Origin: JAWXVE01 sp044425575
GTDB taxonomy: Bacteria; Bacillota; Clostridia; Lachnospirales; Lachnospiraceae
Length of the DNA stretch: 43,054 nucleotides
Assembly (NCBI GenBank): GCA_044425575.1
Contig: JAWXVE010000009.1
Coordinates: forward strand, 1 to 43,054
Direction of reading: 5' to 3'
Shown piece after piece: positions 1 to 8,361 of the stretch. The translations under genes and the position numbers were made by a program. The notes under the pieces were generated by a model, which was not told the DNA's origin, did no database searches, and saw only the letters and a list, made by a program, of their open reading frames with translations. How positions within the stretch are numbered: position 1 is the stretch's first letter; the number at the start of each line of letters is the position of its first letter.

Positions 1-1
1 T

Positions 2-21
2 TAGGGGAAAAGATACCCCTA
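2..21 (-). terminator. Possible hairpin at the end of the first gene
   Basis: TAGGGG (2-7) and CCCCTA (16-21) form 6-bp arms around an 8-nt loop and overlap the stop codon of the helix-turn-helix gene. The sequence where a U-run would lie is outside the window, so this is only a candidate minus-strand terminator. Confidence 0.3.
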
Positions 22-282
22 TATAACTGCTAAAGCTATCAAATATGAGTTATTTTTTCGAAAAACAACTTCGGTGACGAATCTAGCTTTTTTGATTGCT
101 GGTTTTGACACTCGAACCAAAAATTTAAACATGGAATTTATCTTCATCTTACTCAAACCCATTGATTTTGCAATCTGCATCTGTGTAAGTGGTATAACTT
201 TCTCATCTAAAATAATTGCTTCGTTTCTTTGTAGTAATCTTAATAAATCATAATAATCATTTAATAATAATTCTATTCCCAT
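19..282 (-). CDS. Small helix-turn-helix protein, 87 aa
   Basis: The 87-residue protein contains a helix-turn-helix-like stretch at about residues 32-55 (LTQMQIAKSMGLSKMKINSM), which fits a small winged-helix DNA-binding protein. The rest is basic, with a run of Lys/Arg around residues 64-76, and no sensor domain is visible. The ATG is preceded by GGAGAG about nine bases upstream, so translation is credible. No partner gene is visible because the window begins just past its end. I do not recognise the family. It could be a transcriptional regulator or a fragment-sized relative of a replication or plasmid-control protein. Confidence 0.6.
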   Translation of the reverse strand: MGIELLLNDYYDLLRLLQRNEAIILDEKVIPLTQMQIAKSMGLSKMKINSMFKFLVRVSKPAIKKARFVTEVVFRKNNSYLIALAVI

Positions 283-452
283 ATCTATCTCTCCAAAATC
301 ATAATAACTATTTATTCAGCCTTATTATATCACATTAATTATGACTTTTAAATATTATTTTTTTGATATCTAATGCTTTTTTTAGTATAAGCTTATATTT
401 ATTAAATAAAATTGTATCTCAACTTCCTGAAATTTACCCACTAAAATATCTA

Positions 453-488
453 TAGGTCTGGGAACCCTATAAAATCATCCCAGACCTA
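453..488 (-). terminator. 10-bp inverted repeat, terminator-like
   Basis: TAGGTCTGGG (453-462) pairs perfectly with CCCAGACCTA (479-488) around a 16-nt loop. It lies just downstream of the remnant reading frame that ends at 493, as a terminator for that vanished gene would. On the minus strand the following bases (TAGATATTTTAG) are only moderately U-rich, so termination is plausible but not certain. Confidence 0.45.
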
Positions 489-492
489 ATCT

Positions 493-651
493 TTATTTCC
501 CTTCAAGAAACTTTAAGATGTCTTCGTAGCTTCTTGTGCTATTCTCCATAGCTTTCAGTAACTCTTGTTTTTGCAGATCATTTTTCTTCTCCTGCAATGC
601 AACTAACTCTGCTAGTGCTTCATCATATTTATCTTTACATTTGCATTCGGA
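493..651 (-). pseudogene. C-terminal remnant of an unknown small protein
   Basis: Fifty-two codons are open between two in-frame stops, with no ATG, GTG or TTG near the 5' end. The peptide begins SECKCKDKYDEALAEL and ends EDILKFLEGK, has heptad-like Leu/Ala spacing and looks like real protein, probably the coiled-coil tail of a decayed gene. I do not recognise the family. It is followed by the hairpin at 453-488. The rest of the 283-767 interval (AT-rich DNA on both sides) shows nothing else I can support. Confidence 0.35.
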
Positions 652-767
652 TTATGTCTTTTACAGGTGCTAGAAGAGTACCACCATGAATCCGAAAATC
701 CAAGAGACTTTTAGGGAAAATTCTAAATCTTCTTACTCACCGTTCCACTTCCTTTCTTTTCAAGTAA

Positions 768-1478
768 TTAATAGTAATAATTGATTGTCGTACCTCTAAC
801 AAATCCCAACAATGTTAGATTGTGTTTTCTCGCTAATAATATACTTTGATCAGTTGGGGCCGAACGGGATGCAAGGATAGGAATTCCTGCCACAATACTC
901 TTTCTGACCATATGGTAAGGAATGCGCCCGCTTGTAAATAAAGACATTTCCCCCAAGTTTACGCCCTCTATGACTGCTTTGCCCACTACTTTATCAATTG
1001 CATTATGGCGACCAATATCAGAGTAGGTGATGAATTCTTCTTCACCTATCCACAAAGATGCAATATGCAACGCACCTGTTTGTTGAAATAAAGTAGAACT
1101 TTCTAAGGTTACCCTTGCCTGCATTCCAATGAGTTCGTAAGAAATTGGAACTTTGGGTAGAACTTTTTGCTGGACTTTCTCTTTCTCTTCTTGTGTATGT
1201 AACCTCGCCCAAATGTCAATCCGTTCACGCTCTTGCAACACATCTATTTTATGGATTTGTTCCAATGAGCTAATATATCCTTCTGTAATCATGTAGCCCA
1301 CCACTAATTCTCGTACTTGATTAGGCGAACAGATGAAGGATATCTCCAAGGGATTCTCCACTCCATCATCCCATATATAAGCCTGTATGTGAGATTCCAC
1401 TACTACCACATCTTCTAATTGTTGTGTGGTGGTACCGATTTTCTCAATGTGACACGTAGCTGTCATTTGCTGTTCCAT
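768..1478 (-). CDS. fdhD: FdhD, formate dehydrogenase sulfurtransferase
   Basis: FdhD passes sulfur from a cysteine desulfurase to the Mo-bis-MGD cofactor so that formate dehydrogenase becomes active. Family features seen are the N-terminal strands with NPLEISFICSP, the central TGALHIAS motif (usual form TGGxHxA), YSDIGRHNAIDK, and the C-terminal TSGRIPYHMVRKS and SRSAPT segments. The start is placed at the ATG at 1478 because AAAGGAATAGAG lies upstream of it; an in-frame TTG at 1499 would put that site inside the gene. At 236 aa it is shorter than many homologues, and the loop before TGALHIAS has no CxxC pair, the sulfur-carrying cysteines known in E. coli FdhD. It diverges from mobA, and its client enzyme is encoded next to mobA. 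Confidence 0.93.
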   Translation of the reverse strand: MEQQMTATCHIEKIGTTTQQLEDVVVVESHIQAYIWDDGVENPLEISFICSPNQVRELVVGYMITEGYISSLEQIHKIDVLQERERIDIWARLHTQEEKEKVQQKVLPKVPISYELIGMQARVTLESSTLFQQTGALHIASLWIGEEEFITYSDIGRHNAIDKVVGKAVIEGVNLGEMSLFTSGRIPYHMVRKSIVAGIPILASRSAPTDQSILLARKHNLTLLGFVRGTTINYYY

Positions 1479-1524
1479 AACAATCTCTATTCCTTTCAAA
1501 ATCTAGCAATCCTTTGCCCGTATG

Positions 1525-1533
1525 TGCTATAAT
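1525..1533 (+). promoter_or_regulatory. Extended -10 promoter for mobA
   Basis: TGCTATAAT is a perfect extended -10 element (TG-n-TATAAT) 21 bases before the mobA ATG. No good -35 is visible, as is usual for extended -10 promoters. It overlaps an upstream in-frame ATG (1522), which argues that translation begins at 1555. Confidence 0.6.
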
Positions 1534-1554
1534 ACCTGTGAAACGAGGTGTCAC

Positions 1555-2142
1555 ATGAATCATTGTTCAAATTGCTCATTTATTATATTGGCTGGTGGTA
1601 AGAGTAGTCGTTACGGTTCTGCCAAATATGAACTACGCTATGGGAACCAGACCTTTCTACAAGCACTTGTTACCAAAAGCATCCGCTTATCCTTTGGAGA
1701 AACCATTATATCTGGATTAACCAAAGAACAAGTGCCTACTTTAGATGGAGAAAATCTAATCTTTCATCTAGATGAACTTCCCAATCGTGGTCCTCTTGGC
1801 GGTCTAGCTACTTGCTTGCAACAAGCTTCTTATCCTACGGCCTTTGTGATTACAGTGGATTGTCCTTCTATTCCAGAAGAACTCATTCGTAGTGTGGTAA
1901 CTACTCATCTATCTAATGATTATGACGCTACTTTACTACAACGGGGGAACAGTGTTGAACCGTTAATCGGTATGTATAATTGTGATTTCCATCATCATAT
2001 TACACCACTTATTACAGAACATTCAGCTCCTGTATTTCGTGCCTTGGACTCCATCTCCTACTACTCTATGGCACACGATTTTCATGTGCAAAATATTAAT
2101 ACACCACATGATTATCACACGCTAGCTAGCCCCTTAGACTAA
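1555..2142 (+). CDS. mobA: MobA, molybdenum cofactor guanylyltransferase
   Basis: MobA joins GMP from GTP to molybdopterin to make the guanine dinucleotide form needed by bacterial formate dehydrogenases. The nucleotide-binding signature LAGGKSSRYGSAK sits near the N-terminus, and the metal-binding aspartate lies in the later VITVDCPS segment. The ATG at 1555 has GAGGTG about four bases upstream and gives 195 aa, a normal MobA length; the earlier ATG at 1522 lies within the promoter. It is the only metabolic gene on the plus strand and converges with the dehydrogenase gene, overlapping its 3' end by 9 bp. The N-terminal MNHCSNCSF adds two cysteines not usual in the family. Confidence 0.93.
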   Translation: MNHCSNCSFIILAGGKSSRYGSAKYELRYGNQTFLQALVTKSIRLSFGETIISGLTKEQVPTLDGENLIFHLDELPNRGPLGGLATCLQQASYPTAFVITVDCPSIPEELIRSVVTTHLSNDYDATLLQRGNSVEPLIGMYNCDFHHHITPLITEHSAPVFRALDSISYYSMAHDFHVQNINTPHDYHTLASPLD

Positions 2143-5100
2143 CTTATTTAATCGAACCCCTACTTGCTTAAATCCCGGGATTTTGGCCGTTTTATCTAAG
2201 GCCTTTCCGTCCGTAAGCATATTTGCACCATTGGCATAGTGAAATGGCATAAATGCAGTATGTCTCGCAACATTATCCGATACTACAACCCTTGCTTCAA
2301 TAGAAGCTCTCTTTGAAGTGATTTGAATGGTATCTCCTGATTCCACCTCATACTCTTTGGCATCTTCCCTATTTAATTCAATATAATTCGTAGGATGCAT
2401 CTCATGAATTCTCTGTGTTCTTCCTGTCATAGTTCTGGTATGAAAATGTTCCAACACTCTACCTGTCATAAGAACCATTGGATACTCTGGATCTAATAAA
2501 TCTGGAGAGGGTTCCCAATCAAAGGCGAAGAAAGTACCCTTTCCCTTGAGCGGACCATTTACATGAAGAATAGGTGTTCCCATAGAATCCTCCGTTCTAC
2601 ATGGCCAACACATTCCATCTTCGTTTATTTTCTCATAATTCATACCTGCGTAAGTGGGACTAGCCAACCTGATTTCTTCAAATATATCACAAGGGCTTTG
2701 GTAATCTACTTGCATATTAAATCGTTTCATAAGTTCTACTAGAATCTCCCAATCATTTCTGGATTCTCCTATTGGCTCAATTGCCTTTCGTACTCGTTGT
2801 ACACGCCTTTCTGTATTCGTAAATGTTCCATCTTTTTCTGCAAAACTAGTAGCTGGAAGCAATACATCAGCATACTCTGCTGTTTCTGTTAGAAAGATAT
2901 CTTGCACAATCAAGAATGATTTTTCCAAGGCTTTTATTACATGTGTAGTATCTGGGTCTGATACCACTGGATTCTCTCCCATTACGTATAAGACTTTCAC
3001 ATTTCCTTCCAAAATTGCATCACACGTTTCTGTCACTGCGTATCCAACTCGACTAGATAGCGGTACACCCCATAACTTTTCAAACTTTTCTCGCACTTCT
3101 TGATTCCCTACTTTTTGATAAGCAGGGTAATCCCCTGGCAACGCTCCCATATCACATGCACCTTGTACATTGCTTTGTCCACGAAGTGGATTAATGCCTG
3201 TTCCTGGTCGTCCAATATTACCAGTAGCCAATGCAAGATTAGACATACTTAATACATTGTTCGTCCCATTGGTATGTTGGGTGATTCCCATGGCGTAGGC
3301 TATGTAAGAATGCCTACTCTTTGCATACAATCTAGCTGCTTCTATCACATCTTCCACATTTAATCCACAAATAGCAGCACCATATTCTGGTGTATACTGT
3401 TCTACTATTTTCCTTAATTCTTCAATTCCTTCTGTATGTTCTGCAATATATGCACTATCTTCTAGGCCTTCTTGAAAAATAATATGCAACATGGTATTGG
3501 CAAGCGCCACACTAGTACCAGGTTTTATTTGCAAGTAAATGTCTGCAATGTCACATAGAGGAATCCTCTTAGGATCTGCCACTATGAGTTTTGCTCCATT
3601 TTTCTTGGCTTGGCGAATATATGCACCCATAACAGGATGTGTTTCCGTTGTATTAGATCCCGTTACAAAAATCACTTCCGCATTCTTAACATCTGCCATT
3701 GGGTTGGTCATCGCACCACTTCCCAATGAATTATATAATCCTGATACAGTCGATGCATGACATAACCTTGCACAGTGGTCTATATTATTGGTACCAATTC
3801 CTGCACGGAAAAACTTCTGGAATAAATAATTTTCTTCATTGGTTACTTTTGCGCTTGAAAACCCTTGTATGCTATCGGGACCAAATTCTGCTTTAGTAGA
3901 TTTTAACTTCTCTTCAATTACATCTAATGCCTCATCCCACGTAGTTGGTACTAGAACACCATCTTTACGAATCATAGGCGTTTTCAAACGATCGTCATGC
4001 TGAATGAAATTATAGGCAAATTTCCCTTTGACACAGCACATACCTTCATTAGACGTGCCTCTCACAGGCTCTGTTCCAATAATTTTACCCCATTTTTCAA
4101 TTAGATTTAATTGACATCCTACTCCGCAATAAGTGCATGTAGTCTTAGTCTTATTCGTCTCCCAATAAGCCTTTTTATTCGTTTGCTTTGCTTCTAACGC
4201 ACCTGTTGGACATACAGAAACACACAAGCCACAGCCCACACAACCGCTTTCTCGTAAATCATCACTAAACTGCAGATAACGCCCTGCACTACCCTCTTCA
4301 ATAGAGCCCATAGCTCCAATGCACATTAAGTCTCTACATGCTTCGATACATTTTCCACACCATATACATTTATTAGGATTTCTTCGAATGAACTTATCAT
4401 TATCTAGAAGAAGTTCATGTTCTTCTTTCTTCAGCTCATGACTAGATTCCACTTTGTATTCTTGGGCATACGCAATTAATTTACACTCATTATAATCGTG
4501 GCAACCACATTCTAGACACCTTGCAGCCTCTTGTTTGGCATTGCGGTCACTATATCCAAATACGATTTCTTCAAAGGTTTCTTTACGCTCGCTATTATCT
4601 AGGTGTAGCATATATGCACGTTTACTAATCGCTCGCTCCCCGTACCCTGCAAAATCTTGGGCATCTTGAAGGAAAATAGGTGCTTCAAAATCTACTTGCT
4701 TGCCTTCTAAGTAATGATGAACGGAAATAGCCGTTCTTCTAGCGTCAGCAGTGGCTTCTACGGCAATGGAGATTTTATCATTGCCACAATCTCCTCCTGC
4801 AAATACCCCTTCCATACTCGTCATATGAGTTTCTCTATCATATACAATTCCGTTGCGAGCAGTCTTATCAATCCCTTCAATGTCTAGTGCAGCCACTGCT
4901 TGTCCCGTGGCTAAGATTACCATATCTACTTCAATGGTATGAGGTGGTTCCTCTAAATCAATGGGAACTCTACGGCCATTGGCATCTGGTTGTCCAAGCT
5001 CTACATTTTTCAGTAAAACATCTAGATTACCACCACGACTACGACTAATTTTAATAGGCGAATATAAGTTCTTAAAGATTACTTCTTCAATCTGAGCCTC

Positions 5101-6222
5101 TTCAATTTCAATTGGCTCTGCTGCCATATCTTCTATCTTATGCCAACAGATGCTATAGACTTCCTTGGCTCCTAATCGCACTGCAGTTCGGCATACATCC
5201 ATGGCTGTATTTCCACCACCGATTACTGCAATCCGATCTCCTAAGTTCGGGTTCTTACCACGCATATTAATCTCTAAATATTCAATCCCACCCATAACAC
5301 CGTGAAGATTCTCTCCTTCGCAACCAACTCCCGTGGAACGCCAGGCACCTACTGCCATTACCACTGCATCATACTCTTGATACACTTGATCAAATTGTAG
5401 ATTGTCCCCTAATTTTTGGTCGTAATGAATGGCAATTCCCATTCGCTCTAATACAGCCACTTCTGCGTCAATGACTTCTTTGGGTAATCGATATTGTGGA
5501 ATTCCATAACGAAGCATTCCACCTGGATGGGGCATGGCCTCATAAATATCAACTCCATGTCCATACTGCCTTAGAAAATAAGCACAAGAAATCCCCATAG
5601 GACCTGCTCCAATAATGGCAACTCGTTTACCCGTTTCTGGTCCAATCTCAGGCATATACGGTACTTCTTCTTCTAAATCTTTGTCGGCAGCAGCTCTCTT
5701 AAGCCACTGTATGGAAATAGGTTCATCTACATAACCTCTACGACATACGGATTCGCAAGGATGTGGACAGACACGTCCTAGGGAAGCTGCCATTGGAAGC
5801 TTCTCTTTAATAAGCTTAATGGAAGCCTTAAAGTCACCTTGTTTGATTAATTTAATATACCCCTGTGCATCTGAATTGGCTGGACACCTTACCACACATG
5901 GTGCTTTACAATCTCCTTTGTGGTGATCCAACATTTGACTAAGTCGATATTTTCGTTCTTTCTCAATACGCTTATTATGGGTGGTAACTACCATTCCATT
6001 TTCTACTTTTTCATGGCAAGTACGCACAAAAGTCCCATTTACTTCGCATACACATAGTCCACATGTAAGACATGGTTCTAGCCGTTCGTCATAACACATA
6101 TTAGGAATATTAATGTGATTGCGTAGCGCAACTGCTAATATCGTCTCATCACTTGTTCCATAATACGTTGCTCCATTGATCTGAATTGCAATTTCTTTCC
6201 TAGTCTCTACTTCAATACACAT
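2134..6222 (-). CDS. Formate dehydrogenase alpha fused to GltD-like flavoprotein
   Basis: This 1362-residue fusion probably oxidises formate and passes electrons to NAD(P) within one chain. Domains in order: a [2Fe-2S] ferredoxin domain (Cys43, 54, 57, 69); a GltD-type FAD/NAD(P) oxidoreductase at about 100-510 with Cys-rich entry (CPHPCESVC) and two dinucleotide folds (IIGAGPMG near 204, VIGGGNTAMD near 333); a region with ARCLECGC at 567-574; a double [4Fe-4S] ferredoxin (Cys619-629 and 661-671); and a molybdopterin oxidoreductase domain from about 694 with its own [4Fe-4S] motif (Cys696, 699, 703, 730) and a dinucleotide-binding end near 1240-1355. The expected Mo ligand is Cys821 in DHCARLCHAST, where many homologues use selenocysteine. 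It is the last gene of the cofactor operon, 14 bp after the kinase-like gene, with AAGGAG before the ATG. Whether Mo or W is used cannot be told. Confidence 0.9.
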   Translation of the reverse strand: MCIEVETRKEIAIQINGATYYGTSDETILAVALRNHINIPNMCYDERLEPCLTCGLCVCEVNGTFVRTCHEKVENGMVVTTHNKRIEKERKYRLSQMLDHHKGDCKAPCVVRCPANSDAQGYIKLIKQGDFKASIKLIKEKLPMAASLGRVCPHPCESVCRRGYVDEPISIQWLKRAAADKDLEEEVPYMPEIGPETGKRVAIIGAGPMGISCAYFLRQYGHGVDIYEAMPHPGGMLRYGIPQYRLPKEVIDAEVAVLERMGIAIHYDQKLGDNLQFDQVYQEYDAVVMAVGAWRSTGVGCEGENLHGVMGGIEYLEINMRGKNPNLGDRIAVIGGGNTAMDVCRTAVRLGAKEVYSICWHKIEDMAAEPIEIEEAQIEEVIFKNLYSPIKISRSRGGNLDVLLKNVELGQPDANGRRVPIDLEEPPHTIEVDMVILATGQAVAALDIEGIDKTARNGIVYDRETHMTSMEGVFAGGDCGNDKISIAVEATADARRTAISVHHYLEGKQVDFEAPIFLQDAQDFAGYGERAISKRAYMLHLDNSERKETFEEIVFGYSDRNAKQEAARCLECGCHDYNECKLIAYAQEYKVESSHELKKEEHELLLDNDKFIRRNPNKCIWCGKCIEACRDLMCIGAMGSIEEGSAGRYLQFSDDLRESGCVGCGLCVSVCPTGALEAKQTNKKAYWETNKTKTTCTYCGVGCQLNLIEKWGKIIGTEPVRGTSNEGMCCVKGKFAYNFIQHDDRLKTPMIRKDGVLVPTTWDEALDVIEEKLKSTKAEFGPDSIQGFSSAKVTNEENYLFQKFFRAGIGTNNIDHCARLCHASTVSGLYNSLGSGAMTNPMADVKNAEVIFVTGSNTTETHPVMGAYIRQAKKNGAKLIVADPKRIPLCDIADIYLQIKPGTSVALANTMLHIIFQEGLEDSAYIAEHTEGIEELRKIVEQYTPEYGAAICGLNVEDVIEAARLYAKSRHSYIAYAMGITQHTNGTNNVLSMSNLALATGNIGRPGTGINPLRGQSNVQGACDMGALPGDYPAYQKVGNQEVREKFEKLWGVPLSSRVGYAVTETCDAILEGNVKVLYVMGENPVVSDPDTTHVIKALEKSFLIVQDIFLTETAEYADVLLPATSFAEKDGTFTNTERRVQRVRKAIEPIGESRNDWEILVELMKRFNMQVDYQSPCDIFEEIRLASPTYAGMNYEKINEDGMCWPCRTEDSMGTPILHVNGPLKGKGTFFAFDWEPSPDLLDPEYPMVLMTGRVLEHFHTRTMTGRTQRIHEMHPTNYIELNREDAKEYEVESGDTIQITSKRASIEARVVVSDNVARHTAFMPFHYANGANMLTDGKALDKTAKIPGFKQVGVRLNKLV

Positions 6223-6236
6223 AACGCTTACTCCTT

Positions 6237-6836
6237 TTAAATACCTCTCCGTATTTTAATCCGTCCTACTTCGTCTTCATAATAACCTTGTATCTTCTCA
6301 CCCTGTATCTGAAATCGCTCCTCACACTCATTCTTAAGTGTCAATATAAATGCTTCCTTCCAATTGGTACAAATGGGATCATACCACATGGCAAATGCCA
6401 TTAATCTTCCAATATCTTCTTCTATTGTGCCTTGGGTACATTCTTCTAAGTCTATGCGATAACAGGTATTCTTCCTAATAATATAATTGCGAAAGTTCAT
6501 ATCCCCAAGACGATGTGGCTTTCCAAAATACTCTTGTGTCTTCTGGTAAAATTCTTCTAAACTATTCACAAGTTGTCTAATCATATGCAGGGGAGAAGCT
6601 TGTTGTCGTTCTAACTCTTCGTAAACATCTATTAGCAAACTTCCCTCTAGATAGGATAACTGTACCCACTCCTCTTCTACACGTTCTACTACAGGTACGT
6701 GCATTCCCTTCATAATCTCTAGATATAACAATTCCCGTTGCTTTGATTCTGGCCGTGTATACCTTTTCTGGATATAGATCTCTTCGTCCTCTACTAGCCA
6801 AACTTCATTGCGCCGACTCTCTAATCTTCTTCTCAT
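6237..6836 (-). CDS. Small-molecule kinase-like protein (APH/choline-kinase fold)
   Basis: About 199 aa. The segment HRLGDMNFRNYIIRKNTCYR followed by IDLEE and IGRLMAFAM resembles the catalytic loop (HGDxxxxN) and metal-binding DxD region of aminoglycoside phosphotransferase or choline kinase-fold enzymes; the leading His-Gly is changed to Leu-Gly while Asp and Asn remain. The N-terminal part (VWLVEDEEIYIQKRY, then VQLSYLEG) matches a small kinase N-lobe with the hinge. The ATG at 6836 has GAGG six bases upstream; a GTG at 6848 is an alternative. It sits between mobB and the dehydrogenase, so a role in cofactor metabolism is likely. I infer phosphorylation of an imported pterin or cofactor precursor, but a protein kinase or chaperone role is possible. 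Confidence 0.55.
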   Translation of the reverse strand: MRRRLESRRNEVWLVEDEEIYIQKRYTRPESKQRELLYLEIMKGMHVPVVERVEEEWVQLSYLEGSLLIDVYEELERQQASPLHMIRQLVNSLEEFYQKTQEYFGKPHRLGDMNFRNYIIRKNTCYRIDLEECTQGTIEEDIGRLMAFAMWYDPICTNWKEAFILTLKNECEERFQIQGEKIQGYYEDEVGRIKIRRGI

Positions 6837-6877
6837 CCCTTCCCTCACTTTATCGTGTTTGGGCTGAACCTTTCTCT

Positions 6878-7624
6878 TTAGGGTTTCATTCGAATTTCAA
6901 TGGTTCCTTGTTCTCTATAACCATCCAATTCTGATACTACACCACGAACAGCATTTTCTAAAATCTTCTGAACAAAAGGTACCATGGCAATCTCTTGTCC
7001 ATCAATGGTTAACGAAATCCCTTGTTGGTCTAATCCACAATCTTCTCTGCGCTTTTCTCCTCGTAAAATACTGCCTAACAGCTCCTCGCAAGAACTTCCA
7101 CATTCCCCACAACACGCAGATGGCACATTAGGTAAAATAGTACATACTTTTTCCTCGATGATATCTACAATCGCTTCTACTTCTTCCACCGCACTTATAC
7201 ATGGAATTCCCAGATAAGTATCTAATGTATTGCTTAAAATCCCACTCATTAAAAATACAGAATGATCCATTCTTTCATTCACTTCTTCTGTGTTATGAGC
7301 AGTAAGGATTTTTGGCACATTTACGTCACTACTACCTTCTAATATCAAATAATCATGATCATAAAACTTCATAATCTCTTTTATACTTAAACTCTTTTGG
7401 AATAATATGTCCGTCTCATAGTAACCCTTAGCAGTAACTAATTGAGAGCCCGCCATCTTATGACGATGAGTATTAGTTCCATCCGTATCAATTGCAAATT
7501 GTTCAAAATGAATTTCCTTTACCGAGCCTACGGAATAACGTCGCTTTCGCAATTCTGTAATAATGCGTTCAATGGTAGTTGTCTTACCAGAACCTGTAAT
7601 TCCACACACAGAAAACACTTTCAT
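6878..7624 (-). CDS. mobB: MobB, Mo-cofactor GTPase with Fe-S-like tail
   Basis: MobB is the P-loop adaptor that works with MobA in making molybdopterin guanine dinucleotide. The Walker A motif GITGSGKTTT is at residues 8-17, and the family His/Asp-rich segment IDTDGTNTHRHKMAGS follows at 45-60. The protein is longer (248 aa) than E. coli MobB because of a C-terminal extension with CCGECGSSC (171-179) and Cys196, spaced like the four-cysteine FeS domain of RnfB and the CODH/ACS corrinoid protein (CGxCGxxxC...C). The ATG overlaps the ecfT stop as ATGA, with GGGAGG upstream, so the two are translationally coupled. The Fe-S assignment is inferred from spacing only. Confidence 0.88.
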   Translation of the reverse strand: MKVFSVCGITGSGKTTTIERIITELRKRRYSVGSVKEIHFEQFAIDTDGTNTHRHKMAGSQLVTAKGYYETDILFQKSLSIKEIMKFYDHDYLILEGSSDVNVPKILTAHNTEEVNERMDHSVFLMSGILSNTLDTYLGIPCISAVEEVEAIVDIIEEKVCTILPNVPSACCGECGSSCEELLGSILRGEKRREDCGLDQQGISLTIDGQEIAMVPFVQKILENAVRGVVSELDGYREQGTIEIRMKP

Positions 7625-8361
7625 AAATTCCTCCCTAATACGCCAATGATTCCTACCAATGTGATCAGAATACTACTTATTATAATCACATAATCCTTTC
7701 CACCTAATTCTAAGCGAAATAGACTTGTCCTAGTTTCCTTCATGCGAAATCCTCGCAGTTCCATTGCAATAGATAATTCTTTTGCCTTTAATACTGCATT
7801 CATACACACTGGTGTAATGATAGATGTATAGATTTTGATTTTTTCCCTTAACTTAAGTTTCTTAGGGTCTACTCCTCGTAAGAGAAATGCATGAAAACTA
7901 TCTACAAATTCTTCTCGTAAAATAGGCAAGAACTTGCCACCCAAGGTAGCCATAAATGCGATTTCATAGGGGAGTTTTAACTGGATTAAGCCCTGAGTTA
8001 ATTCTCGGTTAGAAGATGTTGCTAATAACAATCCAAGCATTAAAATAATCCCCATACGCAATACAAAAGTAATCCCTTGCTGAATTCCATAATCTGTTAA
8101 AAGGTGGAATCCACAAATGGTAATCAGCGGTGTTCCCTGCCTTGTACCTATGCTTTGCAATAAGATAATCACAAGTAGCATTCCAAGGAATTTGTGAAAG
8201 CGTCGCCACACCTGCTTTAAGTTAACGGAAAATGCCAAGGCCAGTATGATTGTCACACCGCACAATATACTTAATCCTGCTATGGTCGTCCACACCACTG
8301 CCAACGTGGACAAACAGGCTGCAATGGCTATTTTACTGCGTGGATCAATTCTTTGCTTCAC
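7621..8361 (-). CDS. ecfT: ECF transporter T component (EcfT)
   Basis: The integral membrane coupling subunit of an energy-coupling-factor importer. It begins with the family pattern RIDPRSKIA, has several hydrophobic helices in the first half, and carries the ALLRGVDPKKLK and AMELRGFR segments that match the two Ala-Arg-Gly-type coupling motifs touching the ATPases. The start is a GTG at 8361 with a near-perfect AAGGAGGTG upstream; this lies inside the end of the ATPase gene (17-bp overlap). An upstream in-frame ATG at 8406 has no such site. It is coupled to mobB by a 4-bp overlap, tying import directly to Mo-cofactor assembly. Confidence 0.9.
   Translation of the reverse strand: MKQRIDPRSKIAIAACLSTLAVVWTTIAGLSILCGVTIILALAFSVNLKQVWRRFHKFLGMLLVIILLQSIGTRQGTPLITICGFHLLTDYGIQQGITFVLRMGIILMLGLLLATSSNRELTQGLIQLKLPYEIAFMATLGGKFLPILREEFVDSFHAFLLRGVDPKKLKLREKIKIYTSIITPVCMNAVLKAKELSIAMELRGFRMKETRTSLFRLELGGKDYVIIISSILITLVGIIGVLGRNL

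Noticed and set aside
670..780. Plus-strand start MNPKIQETFRENSKSS as a real gene
   Set aside because: It has no good ribosome site, ends after about 32 codons and overlaps the end of fdhD.
3700..3800. Selenocysteine at the formate dehydrogenase active site
   Set aside because: The codon at position 821 encodes Cys and the frame has no internal TGA.
3539..3896. Plus-strand reading frames inside the formate dehydrogenase gene
   Set aside because: They are antisense to a well-supported gene, lack ribosome sites and resemble no protein family.
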